Origin: Paraburkholderia dilworthii
Lineage (GTDB): Bacteria > Pseudomonadota > Gammaproteobacteria > Burkholderiales > Burkholderiaceae
NCBI RefSeq assembly: GCF_000472525.1
Contig: NZ_AWZT01000001.1
Coordinates: 62,001-126,000 of the forward strand
Direction: 5' to 3'
Length of the DNA stretch: 64,000 nucleotides
Position numbers and translations under genes: made by a program. This document shows positions 26,268-34,777 of this stretch, piece after piece (position 1 is the first letter of the stretch; every line of letters begins with the position of its first letter). The notes beneath the pieces were generated by a model. The model searched no databases, was not told the DNA's origin, and saw only the letters and a program-made list of their open reading frames with translations.

Positions 26268-27059
26268 ATGAACACTTTCGAACTGTTGAAACCGCGAGCC
26301 GGCCTGCGCGTTCTGATCTCCGGCGCGGCCTCGGGCATCGGCGCGGCCATTGCCGACGCATTCCTGCAAACAGACGCGCACGTCTACGTCTGCGATGTGG
26401 ATCCCGCTGCAATTGAAAAGGTGAAGCAACGCAGCCCGAAGCTGCACACGGGTGTTGCCGACGTTGGCAATCGCGAGCAGGTAGACGCGGTCATCGACGA
26501 TGCGCACGCCAGGCTCGGTGGCCTCGACGTCCTCATCAACAATGCGGGCATTGCGGGTCCGACGGGCGACGTCGATGCCATCGCGCCGGACGAGTGGGAA
26601 AGAACCATTTCGACGAACCTCAACAGTCAGTTCTATTTTTTGCGCAAAGCGGTGCCGCTTCTCAAAGAGACGTCGGATTGCGCGAGCATCATCGCGATGT
26701 CCTCCGTTGCCGGCCGGCTCGGCTACGCATATCGCACGCCGTACGCTTCGTCGAAATGGGCCATCGTCGGGCTCATGAAGTCGTTGGCCGTCGAACTGGG
26801 GCCGAGCAACGTGCGCGTCAATGCGATTTTGCCGGGCGTCGTCCAGGGCGAGCGCATGGATCGCGTGATCGCAGCAAGAGCCGAGTCGACGGGCGTGTCG
26901 TTCGAAGAAATGAAACAGCAGTACCTCGACAAGATTTCGCTTCGCCGCATGGTCACCGTCGACGATATCGCGGCGCTGGCGCTTTTCCTCGCGTCGCCGG
27001 CTGGCCGGAATATCTCCGGGCAAGCCATTAGCGTCGACGGCAACGTCGAATATCTATAA
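26268..27059 (+). CDS. Short-chain dehydrogenase/reductase
   Basis: 263 aa from ATG 26268; a GTG nine bases earlier is possible. The classical SDR features are [12 protein letters not shown] (cofactor loop), DVD after the second strand (NAD preference), NNAGIAG, and the catalytic Ser-Tyr-Lys in [20 protein letters not shown]. It ends in [12 protein letters not shown]. As the first of two adjacent SDRs behind a BKACE and a transporter, it may oxidise a beta-hydroxy acid to the keto acid used by the BKACE; the substrate is inferred only. Confidence 0.85.
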   Translation: MNTFELLKPRAGLRVLISGAASGIGAAIADAFLQTDAHVYVCDVDPAAIEKVKQRSPKLHTGVADVGNREQVDAVIDDAHARLGGLDVLINNAGIAGPTGDVDAIAPDEWERTISTNLNSQFYFLRKAVPLLKETSDCASIIAMSSVAGRLGYAYRTPYASSKWAIVGLMKSLAVELGPSNVRVNAILPGVVQGERMDRVIAARAESTGVSFEEMKQQYLDKISLRRMVTVDDIAALALFLASPAGRNISGQAISVDGNVEYL

Positions 27060-27073
27060 GGATGCGTAAATCA

Positions 27074-27814
27074 ATGAGACTCAAAGGCAAGGTCGCCATC
27101 GTGACGGGCGCGGCACAAGGAATTGGTGCAGCGACAGCACTGAAATTCGCCCGTGAAGGCGCCGTGGTCGCGGCGTGCGACCTCAATGCGGAGGCAGTGA
27201 AGAGCGTGGTCGGCGCGTGTCGTGAACTGGGCGCTGAAGCTGCGGGTTTAGCTGTCGATATGGCAAACCGGCAAGCGGTTCGCGATATGGTCGCCAAGGT
27301 ACTGCAGCAGTTCGGGCGAGTGGACGTGCTCGTGAACAACGCGGGCATTACGCGCGATGCGCGTCTGCAAAAAATGACGCAGGAGCAGTTCGACGACGTC
27401 ATCGATGTGAACCTGCGCGGCGTTTTCCACGCAACTCAGGCTGTGGTCGATTGCATGATCGAGCAGCAGGCCGGCGTCATTTTGAACGCGAGTTCAGTGG
27501 TGGGCATCTACGGCAACTACGGACAGACGAACTACGCGGCGTCCAAATTCGGCGTCATCGGATTTACGAAGACGTGGAGCCGAGAGCTTGGACCGAAAGG
27601 CATCCGCGTGAATGCCGTGGCTCCCGGCTTTATCGACACGCCCATTCTCGCGACGGTACCCGACGAGGTGATCGAGAAGATGCGAGGCCAGGTTCCACTG
27701 CGGCGCCTGGGAAGGCCGGACGAGATCGCCAATATCTACGCATTTCTCGCAAGCGATGAGGCGAGTTACATCAACGGCGCCGTCATCGAAGCATCTGGTG
27801 GCATGACACTTTAG
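27074..27814 (+). CDS. Short-chain dehydrogenase/reductase, FabG-like
   Basis: 246 aa from ATG 27074 ([20 protein letters not shown]), which has AAGGATG at a usable distance; the ATG at 27062 sits too close to it. Motifs are [22 protein letters not shown] (a FabG/PhaB-like stretch), the Ser and YAASK in [21 protein letters not shown], and [12 protein letters not shown]. Relatives are 3-oxoacyl-ACP and acetoacetyl-CoA reductases, and many catabolic beta-hydroxy acid dehydrogenases. It starts 14 bp after the first SDR. Confidence 0.85.
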   Translation: MRLKGKVAIVTGAAQGIGAATALKFAREGAVVAACDLNAEAVKSVVGACRELGAEAAGLAVDMANRQAVRDMVAKVLQQFGRVDVLVNNAGITRDARLQKMTQEQFDDVIDVNLRGVFHATQAVVDCMIEQQAGVILNASSVVGIYGNYGQTNYAASKFGVIGFTKTWSRELGPKGIRVNAVAPGFIDTPILATVPDEVIEKMRGQVPLRRLGRPDEIANIYAFLASDEASYINGAVIEASGGMTL

Positions 27815-27877
27815 GCGTTCGAGGCCGCGCGGCGCGGTTGGGTCGCGGTGTGAACGTTGACCATAACGGAGACATCC

Positions 27878-29578
27878 ATGAAATCAGCCCATTCATGCAG
27901 GCTCAACGTTGCACGCGCGATCGCCGTTCTGGCCATTTCGGCGGCCTGTGCATCGGGCATGGCCGCGACTTTGCCGACCGTACACGCGGCCGCGTGCGAG
28001 CGCCTGCTTGGCTTTACCGTGCCCGCTTACGACATCGGTTTGCCGACGTCAGGGGCGAGCGTTACCGCGGTCAAGCCGGTCGCCGCGAGTGGAAGCGGCG
28101 CGAGCGCGCTGCCCGAGTACTGCGAGATTACGGGCAAGATCTCGCCCGTCGACAGGTCCGCCCCCGACATTCAGTTCAAGGTCGCGCTGCCTGCGCGTTG
28201 GAACGATAAAGTGGTGATGTTGGGCGGCGGAGGTTTCGACGGCACGATTCCCGACGTAACAGGCAATGTACCGAATGGGCCGGTCGACAAATCGGGGCCG
28301 TTAGGCCGCGGCTATGCGACGTTCGCGAGCGACTCGGGGCACCAGGCCAACGCGCTCGGCTCTCAGGACGGCCGCTTCGGCCTGAACGACGAGGCAGTCA
28401 GAAACTTTGGCGGGGACGCGCTGAAGAAAACGCGCGACGCGGCACTCGCCATCATCAAGGCTCGCTATTCACACTTGCCGCGCGAGGCGTATTTTGCGGG
28501 AGGATCGACGGGCGGACGTGAAGCCGTCACCGCGATTCAGCGCTGGCCGTCCGATTGGAATGGCGCAATCGCCTGGTATCCGGCATGGGACGATGCGGCG
28601 GCGCTCCTCGGAGGTCAGCGTATGAGCCGGGCGCTCGCGAAACCGGGCGCCTATCTGTCCGTTGGAAAACGGCAAGCGGTGTATGACGCGGCAATGCAGG
28701 CGTGCGATGCACTCGACGGCGTTGTCGACGGACTCATCAGCGATCAGCAGCAATGCAATGCGCGCTTCGAGCCGTCCCTCGCCACGCTCAGTGGCGCGCC
28801 GTTGCGTTGTCCGAAAGGTGCCGACACTGGAGAGAACTGTCTGTCCGACGCGCAAATCGAAGCATTGAACGCGATCAATACGCCGACGCACTTCCGCTTC
28901 TGGCTGGCCAGCGGCGAGACACAGTACCCGGGCTACAACGTCTGGGGCGCCGATCTTGGCATTACCAGCCGCATGTCGCCGGTCGAACCTGTCGTGACTT
29001 TCCTCGCGTTCGGCACATCGCAGCCTGCCAATCCCATGCCGTTGACGGCGCCCTACATCAGCGTGCTGACTGACCAGTGGATCAAGTACTCGGTCACTCG
29101 TGATCCGAACTTCGATTCTCTGTCGCTCGATCCGCAAGCGCCAGGCGTGTGGGCAAACCGCATCAGCCGGCTGAGTTCGCAGCTCGACGCGAACAGGGAC
29201 ATCTCTGCGTTCAAGGCGCGCGGCGGGAAGCTGCTGCTCGTTCACGGCCTGGTGGATGTGCTGGTCAGCACGCGTGCAACCGAGGAGTACTATCGACGCC
29301 TGCAAGCGCAGTTCGGCGCTGCTCAGGTTCGCTCATTCGTGCGCTTCTACGAGATCCCCGGCATGGGCCATGCCGCGAGCAGCACATTCAACGCGACATG
29401 GGATTCCTTGTCGGCTCTGGAGGACTGGGTGGAAAGACGGAACGCGCCCGTCGACCAGGTAACCACCGACACAGCTGGCGTGCCTGGACGCACTCGGCCA
29501 CTATGCGAATACCCGACGTGGCCGCGGTACGAAGCTGGCGACGTGAATCGAGCCGATTCTTTTAAGTGCGCGGAATGA
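27878..29578 (+). CDS. Secreted tannase/feruloyl esterase family hydrolase
   Basis: 566 aa from ATG 27878 with GGAGAC upstream. The first 35 residues form a Sec signal peptide (basic start, hydrophobic AIAVLAISAACASGMAA). Mature blocks match the family: VVMLGGGGFDG, FASDSGHQ, the nucleophile Ser210 in YFAGGSTGGREA, the Asp in LVHGLVDVLVS, and the His in GMGHAAS. The family hydrolyses esters of hydroxybenzoic or hydroxycinnamic acids, and some members act on other plant or synthetic esters (MHET hydrolases belong here). It is exported and may release the acid that the ACS transporter then imports. Confidence 0.85.
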   Translation: MKSAHSCRLNVARAIAVLAISAACASGMAATLPTVHAAACERLLGFTVPAYDIGLPTSGASVTAVKPVAASGSGASALPEYCEITGKISPVDRSAPDIQFKVALPARWNDKVVMLGGGGFDGTIPDVTGNVPNGPVDKSGPLGRGYATFASDSGHQANALGSQDGRFGLNDEAVRNFGGDALKKTRDAALAIIKARYSHLPREAYFAGGSTGGREAVTAIQRWPSDWNGAIAWYPAWDDAAALLGGQRMSRALAKPGAYLSVGKRQAVYDAAMQACDALDGVVDGLISDQQQCNARFEPSLATLSGAPLRCPKGADTGENCLSDAQIEALNAINTPTHFRFWLASGETQYPGYNVWGADLGITSRMSPVEPVVTFLAFGTSQPANPMPLTAPYISVLTDQWIKYSVTRDPNFDSLSLDPQAPGVWANRISRLSSQLDANRDISAFKARGGKLLLVHGLVDVLVSTRATEEYYRRLQAQFGAAQVRSFVRFYEIPGMGHAASSTFNATWDSLSALEDWVERRNAPVDQVTTDTAGVPGRTRPLCEYPTWPRYEAGDVNRADSFKCAE

Positions 29579-29585
29579 GCGGAAG

Positions 29586-29945
29586 ATGGGGGAGTCTTCT
29601 GTGGCATGTGCTCGATGTGCCGGCCTCTGGGTTCGGTATGCAATCGGACATCCTCGCGAGCTACGCAAAGCGATACAGATTGCAGCGGAGAACATCGCAG
29701 GCGCAACGCTCATCGAGATGGTTCCAGACAGACGTTGGACCTGCGTCTCATTTGACGAACTCGCGAAGGGCGCTGCATGGGACGACATCGTCGAATACTA
29801 CTTTCGCTGCCTACATTGCGATGAAAGGTTTGGCTGCACGCGCAAACCTATCACGGTAGTGGTGGTGCTTGGGAACCAACAGACGCCAATTCGATACGCG
29901 AAAAGATCGGGACTGAATGACTGCCAGATCGCGAGAGCGGGTTAA
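29586..29945 (+). CDS. Small cysteine-containing protein of unknown function
   Basis: 119 aa, preceded by GCGGAAG. It contains ARCAGLW near the start, a helical central region (PRELRKAIQIAAENIAGATL, WDDIVEYYF) and FRCLHCDERFGCTRK. The CxxC pairs could bind zinc or form a disulfide. It starts 7 bp after the tannase-family gene, yet its composition and cytoplasmic look do not tie it to that enzyme. I do not recognise a named family. Confidence 0.5.
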   Translation: MGESSVACARCAGLWVRYAIGHPRELRKAIQIAAENIAGATLIEMVPDRRWTCVSFDELAKGAAWDDIVEYYFRCLHCDERFGCTRKPITVVVVLGNQQTPIRYAKRSGLNDCQIARAG

Positions 29946-29986
29946 AGTCTCTGGCTGAGCCGCGCAGACGGCTCAGTGGATCGCCG

Positions 29987-30502
29987 TTATGCATTGGGCC
30001 ATCCTAGCCGCTGCGCTCGATGAAGCGAGGCTCGTACGACAACCCGGTGAAAAGGTGCGATGAGCGTAATATAGGCTCGCCCCAGCGGACGATTGTAGAA
30101 AACGAGTGTCGTCACTATGAGGCGGGATCGACCGTGAGATGACGGCTGCAGGAGGACCGACACGCGGAAATCCAGATGCATGTCATCCTCACCGAGAACG
30201 ATCTCGTCGTCATATCGGTCGAATACGTGAAATAGGCTTAGCCTGTCGCCTCCTTTCTGCTTGAGGTCAGCTGCTGTCTTCAGGCCGAACGGCCGCACGA
30301 GAATGTCCCGGAATCTCAGCAGCATGCCAATCCATGCAGGCTGCCTGGCAAAGACGTGTCGTGCGAGAACCTCTGCATCGTGGCAGGCTCTTTCTGGCAG
30401 GTCCACCGAGAACGCGTCCGCGAAATCAGCCCGGCCGTACGAGCGTCTCAGCCGCGAGGCCGGCGGCAAATCGGACTGTTCGATCTTCGGATAGCAATAC
30501 AT
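29987..30502 (-). CDS. DUF2867 domain protein
   Basis: 171 aa. The arrangement ADAFSVDLPERACHDAEVLA, RDILVRPFGLKT, EIVLGEDDMHLDFRVSVLL, then VTTLVFYNRPLGRAYI, LIAPFHRVVVRASLHRA matches the DUF2867 family, a beta-rich small domain. In other bacteria it is often fused to or encoded beside an NAD(P)-binding NmrA-like protein. Function is unknown. It stands alone here, next to an SDR remnant. Confidence 0.7.
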   Translation of the reverse strand: MYCYPKIEQSDLPPASRLRRSYGRADFADAFSVDLPERACHDAEVLARHVFARQPAWIGMLLRFRDILVRPFGLKTAADLKQKGGDRLSLFHVFDRYDDEIVLGEDDMHLDFRVSVLLQPSSHGRSRLIVTTLVFYNRPLGRAYITLIAPFHRVVVRASLHRAQRLGWPNA

Positions 30503-30538
30503 GTGCGATCACCAATGCGAGAGCCCTGCGCCGAGACA

Positions 30539-30708
30539 TTAGAGCAGCGAGATGTCGCCGTCGCCCACCGACTCCCCGCCCAACATGTGCCGTGAAACGT
30601 CAGTCGCCAGAAATAGCGCCGCTGTGGCGATATCGCTCGCTTCGCCCATCCGGCACAGCGGCACCTGCACATCGAAGGCCAGGAGGCGTCGTACCGACTT
30701 TTTTTCTG
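30539..30708 (-). pseudogene. C-terminal remnant of a short-chain dehydrogenase
   Basis: On the minus strand a frame ending at a TAA (30541-30539) reads PLCRMGEASDIATAALFL, then ATDVSRHMLGGESVGDG, the standard SDR C-terminus (PLgRmGepeDIA..aLFLaSd....G..i.vDGG). Nothing of the cofactor loop or the catalytic YxxxK lies upstream, because the TetR gene ends right there (30712) with a run of seven A in between. About 50 codons of an otherwise lost SDR remain. Confidence 0.6.
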
Positions 30709-30711
30709 CTG

Positions 30712-31287
30712 CTATGCCGGCAAAAGACCAGCAATACGATAGCTTTCAATTAACGCATCATAGACAGAGATGTCCGCGCGACTTCTGGCGATGAGTTGAG
30801 CGCCAGCGACGGCTGCGAAGATGGCGCGAGCACGTCCCTCGTGCTCCTCGGCGCGGACAATGGCCGTGGCGGATAGCACCTTGCTCAGCCATGCAACATT
30901 CACATCAGCAAAGGTTTGGACCTCTTTCGTCACCGCCTCTGGCAAGTCATCGCATTCGGCGGCCATGAAACTGCAGAGGCATATGCGATTATCCCGCACC
31001 AGTGCCTTGCGAAAGGTATCCGGATAGCGGCGCAGACAGTCGATCGGATTCGCGGATTCGACCCAAAGTGCGTCCAGCGCGGCTGCCGAATCCTCCCAAT
31101 AACGCCTCGCCACCGCTGCTCCGAGATCGGACTTGCTGGCGAAGTGATGGTAGATGCTCGCGGCCTTGATGCCGACAGCCTCAGCAAGCTCACGAAAATT
31201 CAGGCCGCTGTAGCCATGCGCTTGCGCAATCTCTGTAGCTGCCACCAGGATTCGTTCCCTGGAGCTCAAGCCCGAATCGTTCTTCAC
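30712..31287 (-). CDS. TetR/AcrR family regulator
   Basis: About 191 aa using the GTG at 31287, which has GGAGG upstream; a TTG at 31305 opens the frame. The N-terminal helix-turn-helix is RERILVAATEIAQAHGYSGL, then NFRELAEAVGIKAASIYHHF and ASKSDLGAAV. The C-terminal half is helical with several Cys residues (NRICLCSFMAAECDDLPEAV). The architecture resembles NemR/AcuR-like regulators of detoxification genes. It is divergent from the GST gene, with a promoter and perfect palindrome between them. Confidence 0.88.
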   Translation of the reverse strand: MKNDSGLSSRERILVAATEIAQAHGYSGLNFRELAEAVGIKAASIYHHFASKSDLGAAVARRYWEDSAAALDALWVESANPIDCLRRYPDTFRKALVRDNRICLCSFMAAECDDLPEAVTKEVQTFADVNVAWLSKVLSATAIVRAEEHEGRARAIFAAVAGAQLIARSRADISVYDALIESYRIAGLLPA

Positions 31288-31317
31288 TACGACCGCCTCC
31301 ACCAACTGGGATGACTG

Positions 31318-31346
31318 TTGACACAGTGAATTATACCCTCTATGTT
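31318..31346 (+). promoter_or_regulatory. Sigma70-type promoter for the GST gene
   Basis: TTGACA at 31318-31323, a 17-bp spacer and TATGTT at 31341-31346, 83 bp before the GST start codon. A consensus -35 box with ideal spacing. Confidence 0.65.
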
Positions 31347-31348
31347 AA

Positions 31349-31366
31349 ACCTAACAAACGTTAGGT
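31349..31366. promoter_or_regulatory. TetR operator palindrome
   Basis: Perfect inverted repeat: ACCTAAC (31349-31355), four bases AAAC, GTTAGGT (31360-31366). It begins two bases after the -10 box, so the bound TetR protein would block initiation at the GST promoter. Confidence 0.65.
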
Positions 31367-31428
31367 AGATAGACGGATACTTTCCCATTTCCTCCGATCG
31401 CGAGCAACAGCCACCTGGAGAGGTAAGC

Positions 31429-32112
31429 ATGACACCGAACATCGTTCATTCCGATGTAACCAAACTGCCCATCATGACGATTTACGATTTTCCCAAGGGA
31501 CCTTATCCGACACGCGTGCGTATCGCCTTGGCCGAAAAGAATCTGCAATCGCGTGTCGAGTTCGTGATGGTCGATCTTTACAGGGGGGAGCACAAAAGGC
31601 CCGAGTTCATCTCTCGGAAAAACTACTCGGGTACGTTGCCGGTTTTGGAACTCCATGACGGAACCTGCATCGCCGAATGCACCGCCATCACCGAATACCT
31701 CGATACGCTCGGCGGCGCACCCACGCTGACCGGCAAAACACCGCTCGACAAGGGCGTGATCCACATGATGAGCAAGCGCGCCGAGCTGGAATTGCTCGAC
31801 GCCATCAGTGTCTATTTCCACCACGCCACGCCAGGGCTCGGGCCCGAAGTCGAGCTTTATCAGAACCCCGAATGGGGGTTTCGTCAGCGCGACAAAGCCC
31901 TCAGGGGCATGCAGTACTTCAATGACGTCTTGAAAGAGCAGCCGTTTGTCGCCGGGGATGCGTTCTCGATGGCCGACATCACCGTCATTGGCGGCCTGGT
32001 CTTTGCGTCGATCGTGAAGCTGCCCGTGCCTGCGGAGTGCGAAGCCCTTCTCGCCTGGTACGCGAGAATGCGGGAACGGCCGAGCGTCAAGAACCAGCCG
32101 ACATTTGCCTGA
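31429..32112 (+). CDS. Glutathione S-transferase family protein
   Basis: 227 aa; GGAGAGG precedes ATG 31429. The thioredoxin-like domain starts after a 15-residue lead (MTIYDFPKGPYPTRVRIALA) and shows NYSGTLPVLELHDGTCIAEC, then TAITEYLDTLG. The helical domain has PFVAGDAFSMADITVIGGLVF. YPTRVRIALAEK resembles bacterial GSTs near detoxification or ring-cleavage genes. Expression is probably induced when the divergent TetR protein leaves its operator. Confidence 0.87.
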   Translation: MTPNIVHSDVTKLPIMTIYDFPKGPYPTRVRIALAEKNLQSRVEFVMVDLYRGEHKRPEFISRKNYSGTLPVLELHDGTCIAECTAITEYLDTLGGAPTLTGKTPLDKGVIHMMSKRAELELLDAISVYFHHATPGLGPEVELYQNPEWGFRQRDKALRGMQYFNDVLKEQPFVAGDAFSMADITVIGGLVFASIVKLPVPAECEALLAWYARMRERPSVKNQPTFA

Positions 32113-32269
32113 AATCGCAGCTGTTGTCGGCCTTCATTGACGAGCGATCAATCTTGGTTGCAAAACTGGGGCGCCCTGTACGCACGAGTTGGACGACTGG
32201 TGAGCTCAGTCGCGAACGAATGGCTACATCACCTCAAGCAACTGAACGCGTCAGTGTTTTCGAGGTCCG

Positions 32270-32445
32270 TACTATCGCAGCATCGCCGGCAAGTTCGTCG
32301 AGTCGAGAGACACCTTCGATGTCATCGATCCGCCACCGGCAAAGATCTCGGCGCCGACGTGGCGCGTTCGGTTGCCAAAGAGCAGCAGACATGCGCACAG
32401 GGCTGGCCCACGTTTAATTTCGTGGCGAAGTACGGCCAAAATAAT
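32270..32445 (+). pseudogene. N-terminal remnant of an aldehyde dehydrogenase, frameshifted
   Basis: One frame from 32270 reads IAGKFVESRDTFDVIDP, the standard ALDH N-terminus. At about 32330 the match moves to the frame one base on, which reads ATGKDLGADVARSVAKEQ, aligning with the family ATGe.la.v..a..edV stretch. After that homology ends. Both the frameshift and the loss of the remaining roughly 430 residues mark it as dead. Confidence 0.6.
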
Positions 32446-32462
32446 CAGCCAGCTAGCTTGGG

Positions 32463-33218
32463 TTATTCGCCGCTTGCTGGGTCCACGGCGCGCGCAGTTG
32501 CTTCACGTGTAGCTTCTTCGAAACGCCGGTTCGCTTCCGCGACTTCCGCCCGGAACTGTTGCAACGCATTCACCGCGAGATCGGGAGGCGTCAACGCGGC
32601 CCACAATACGTCGATCAACTGGTCCGCGGTGGCGTCGATGTCAGTATGCCGGTTCGCGAGCGTCGCGTCCCATAACACATGCTCCATCGGCCCGAACACC
32701 ATCGAGCGCAATAAACGCAAAGGCATGTCTGCGCGAATCTGGCCGCTTTCCTGGCCTTGGGCCAATACGCGCATCAGCGGTGCGGTGTAGCGGCGCTGCA
32801 ATTCGGTCAGCGCTTCGCTCAACTCGTGATGCCGCGCGCGTCCTTCCGACAACACTAGCGCGCACAGGTCGGTGCCGTTCACGAGCATCAGCCGCAAATG
32901 GGTTCGCACGATGAACGCGAATTGTTGCCGTACGGTGCCGTCGCGCGGCAGTCCGGACTCGATGGCATCGATGATCTCGTCGTACCAGTCGCCGATAACC
33001 CGCGCGCACAACTCGCGCTTGCCGCGAAAATAGCTGAAGACGGTCGCTTCGGAAACGCCCAGGCGTTGAGCAATCTCCGCAGTCGTTGCACGTTCGTAGC
33101 CCTTCTCGGAGAACACGTCGCGGCCCGCCTGAAGGATCTCCTTCACGCGCTGCTGCGACTTGCGCCCGGCCGGCTGGCGGCGCGATGCGGGCAACTCGGC
33201 CTTGAGAGCAACCGTCAT
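32463..33218 (-). CDS. TetR family regulator of the leucine/isovalerate operon
   Basis: 251 aa from ATG 33218 (MTVALKAELPASRR); an ATG 32 codons upstream lies in non-homologous sequence. Residues 20-75 are the DNA-binding domain (RVKEILQAGRDVFSEKGYER, then ATTAEIAQRLGVSEATVFSY and FRGKRELCARV). The ligand domain continues to about 210 and a charged helical tail (FRAEVAEANRRFEEATREA) ends the protein. Divergent from liuA with a perfect palindrome between. In Burkholderiales a TetR-type regulator called LiuQ was proposed for such operons by comparative genomics; identity with it is inferred from position. Confidence 0.85.
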   Translation of the reverse strand: MTVALKAELPASRRQPAGRKSQQRVKEILQAGRDVFSEKGYERATTAEIAQRLGVSEATVFSYFRGKRELCARVIGDWYDEIIDAIESGLPRDGTVRQQFAFIVRTHLRLMLVNGTDLCALVLSEGRARHHELSEALTELQRRYTAPLMRVLAQGQESGQIRADMPLRLLRSMVFGPMEHVLWDATLANRHTDIDATADQLIDVLWAALTPPDLAVNALQQFRAEVAEANRRFEEATREATARAVDPASGE

Positions 33219-33314
33219 ATGAGTCGAAGTCAAGTTTGTGGAAGAGTTCGTCTGGAAAAGCCCATTTGAGCCGATGCTACCACAGCATTGGGGCGCATGA
33301 ACCGGTCGAGCCAT

Positions 33315-33335
33315 TTTCTGAGTGATACTCAGAAA
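33315..33335. promoter_or_regulatory. Perfect palindrome, candidate TetR operator for liu genes
   Basis: Nine-base arms TTTCTGAGT and ACTCAGAAA separated by GAT, in the divergent TetR/liuA region. It ends 6 bp before the -35 box of the liuA promoter candidate, a normal place for TetR control in either direction. Confidence 0.6.
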
Positions 33336-33341
33336 TACCTA

Positions 33342-33370
33342 TTGACGCTTACGTAAATCTAGCGTGAAAT
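33342..33370 (+). promoter_or_regulatory. Candidate liuA promoter
   Basis: TTGACG at 33342-33347, a 17-bp spacer, TGAAAT at 33365-33370 (four of six consensus bases). The spacer includes TTACGTAAA, itself a 9-bp near palindrome reminiscent of sites used by other liu regulators. Confidence 0.4.
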
Positions 33371-33499
33371 TCGCCTTGAACGCCGCGCGCCTTAAGTAAA
33401 GCGAGAGACGCGGCCTGTGAGGCCGCGGACGTCCGCCGGGCCGCACTGGAATGCGCCGGCATCAGCGTCCGGCTGCCAATGAACTCTGGAGACACCGCA

Positions 33500-34681
33500 A
33501 TGAGCAACCTGCCCGGTTTGCAATTCCCGCTCGGCGAAGAAATCGAAATGCTGCGTGACAGCATCGCGGGATTCGCTGCAAAAGAAATCGCGCCGCGTGC
33601 GGCTGAAATCGATCGCACGGACCAGTTTCCGATGGACCTGTGGCGCAAATTCGGCGATCTGGGTGTGCTCGGCATGACGGTCTCGGAGGAATACGGCGGC
33701 GCGAACATGGGCTATACGGCGCATATGGTCGCGATGGAAGAGATCTCGCGTGCGTCCGCTTCGGTCGGTCTTTCGTACGGCGCGCATTCGAATCTGTGCG
33801 TGAATCAGATTCATCGCAACGGCACCGACGCGCAAAAGCAGAAGTACTTGCCGAAACTCGTATCCGGCGAACATGTCGGCGCGCTAGCAATGAGCGAGCC
33901 GAATGCGGGCTCGGATGTAGTCAGCATGAAGCTGCGCGCCGATAAGAAGGGCGACCGCTATGTGCTCAACGGCACCAAGATGTGGATCACCAACGGTCCC
34001 GATTGCGACACGCTGGTCGTCTACGCGAAGACCGACGTCGAAGCGAATTCGCGTGGCATTACCGCGTTTATCGTCGAAAAGGGTATGAAGGGTTTCTCGG
34101 TTGCGCAGAAGCTCGACAAACTCGGCATGCGCGGCTCGCACACCGGCGAACTCGTGTTCGAAGACGTCGAAGTGCCGGAAGAGAACATCCTCGGCCAATT
34201 GAACGGCGGCGTGAAGGTGCTGATGAGCGGGCTCGACTACGAGCGCGCGGTGCTCGCGGGCGGCCCGACCGGCATCATGGTCGCGGTGATGGATGCGGTC
34301 GTGCCGTACATCCACGATCGCAGGCAGTTCGGTCAGTCGATTGGCGAGTTCCAGCTGATTCAGGGCAAGGTGGCCGACCTCTACACCACGTTGCAGGCGT
34401 GCCGCGCGTATCTGTACGCGGTCGGCCGTCAACTGGACACGCTCGGCACGGGGCACGTGCGCCAGGTTCGCAAGGATTGCGCGGGCGTGATTCTGTACAC
34501 GGCCGAAAAAGCCACGTGGATGGCGGGCGAGGCGATTCAGATTCTTGGCGGCAACGGTTATATCAACGAATATCCGGTCGGGCGCTTGTGGCGCGATGCG
34601 AAGCTCTATGAAATCGGCGCGGGCACGAGCGAAATCCGCCGCATGCTGATTGGCCGCGAGCTGTTTGCCGAGACTGCGTAA
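33500..34681 (+). CDS. liuA: Isovaleryl-CoA dehydrogenase
   Basis: 393 aa from ATG 33500 (GGAGACACC upstream). The acyl-CoA dehydrogenase layout is complete: [33 protein letters not shown] (FAD and substrate loop), KMWITNGP, and [20 protein letters not shown] near the end. Glu248 in [16 protein letters not shown] corresponds to the catalytic base position specific to isovaleryl-CoA dehydrogenases, which differs from the C-terminal Glu of straight-chain enzymes. It oxidises isovaleryl-CoA to 3-methylcrotonyl-CoA and passes electrons to ETF. First gene of the liu operon. Confidence 0.95.
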   Translation: MSNLPGLQFPLGEEIEMLRDSIAGFAAKEIAPRAAEIDRTDQFPMDLWRKFGDLGVLGMTVSEEYGGANMGYTAHMVAMEEISRASASVGLSYGAHSNLCVNQIHRNGTDAQKQKYLPKLVSGEHVGALAMSEPNAGSDVVSMKLRADKKGDRYVLNGTKMWITNGPDCDTLVVYAKTDVEANSRGITAFIVEKGMKGFSVAQKLDKLGMRGSHTGELVFEDVEVPEENILGQLNGGVKVLMSGLDYERAVLAGGPTGIMVAVMDAVVPYIHDRRQFGQSIGEFQLIQGKVADLYTTLQACRAYLYAVGRQLDTLGTGHVRQVRKDCAGVILYTAEKATWMAGEAIQILGGNGYINEYPVGRLWRDAKLYEIGAGTSEIRRMLIGRELFAETA

Positions 34682-34777
34682 GCGCTCACGCGCCAACTTT
34701 CAAAAAGCGGCATGGGATCGCAGTAAGCGCTAAAACGCGGACTCCGATTCTCCGATCGACACAGGAGAAGCCACGCA

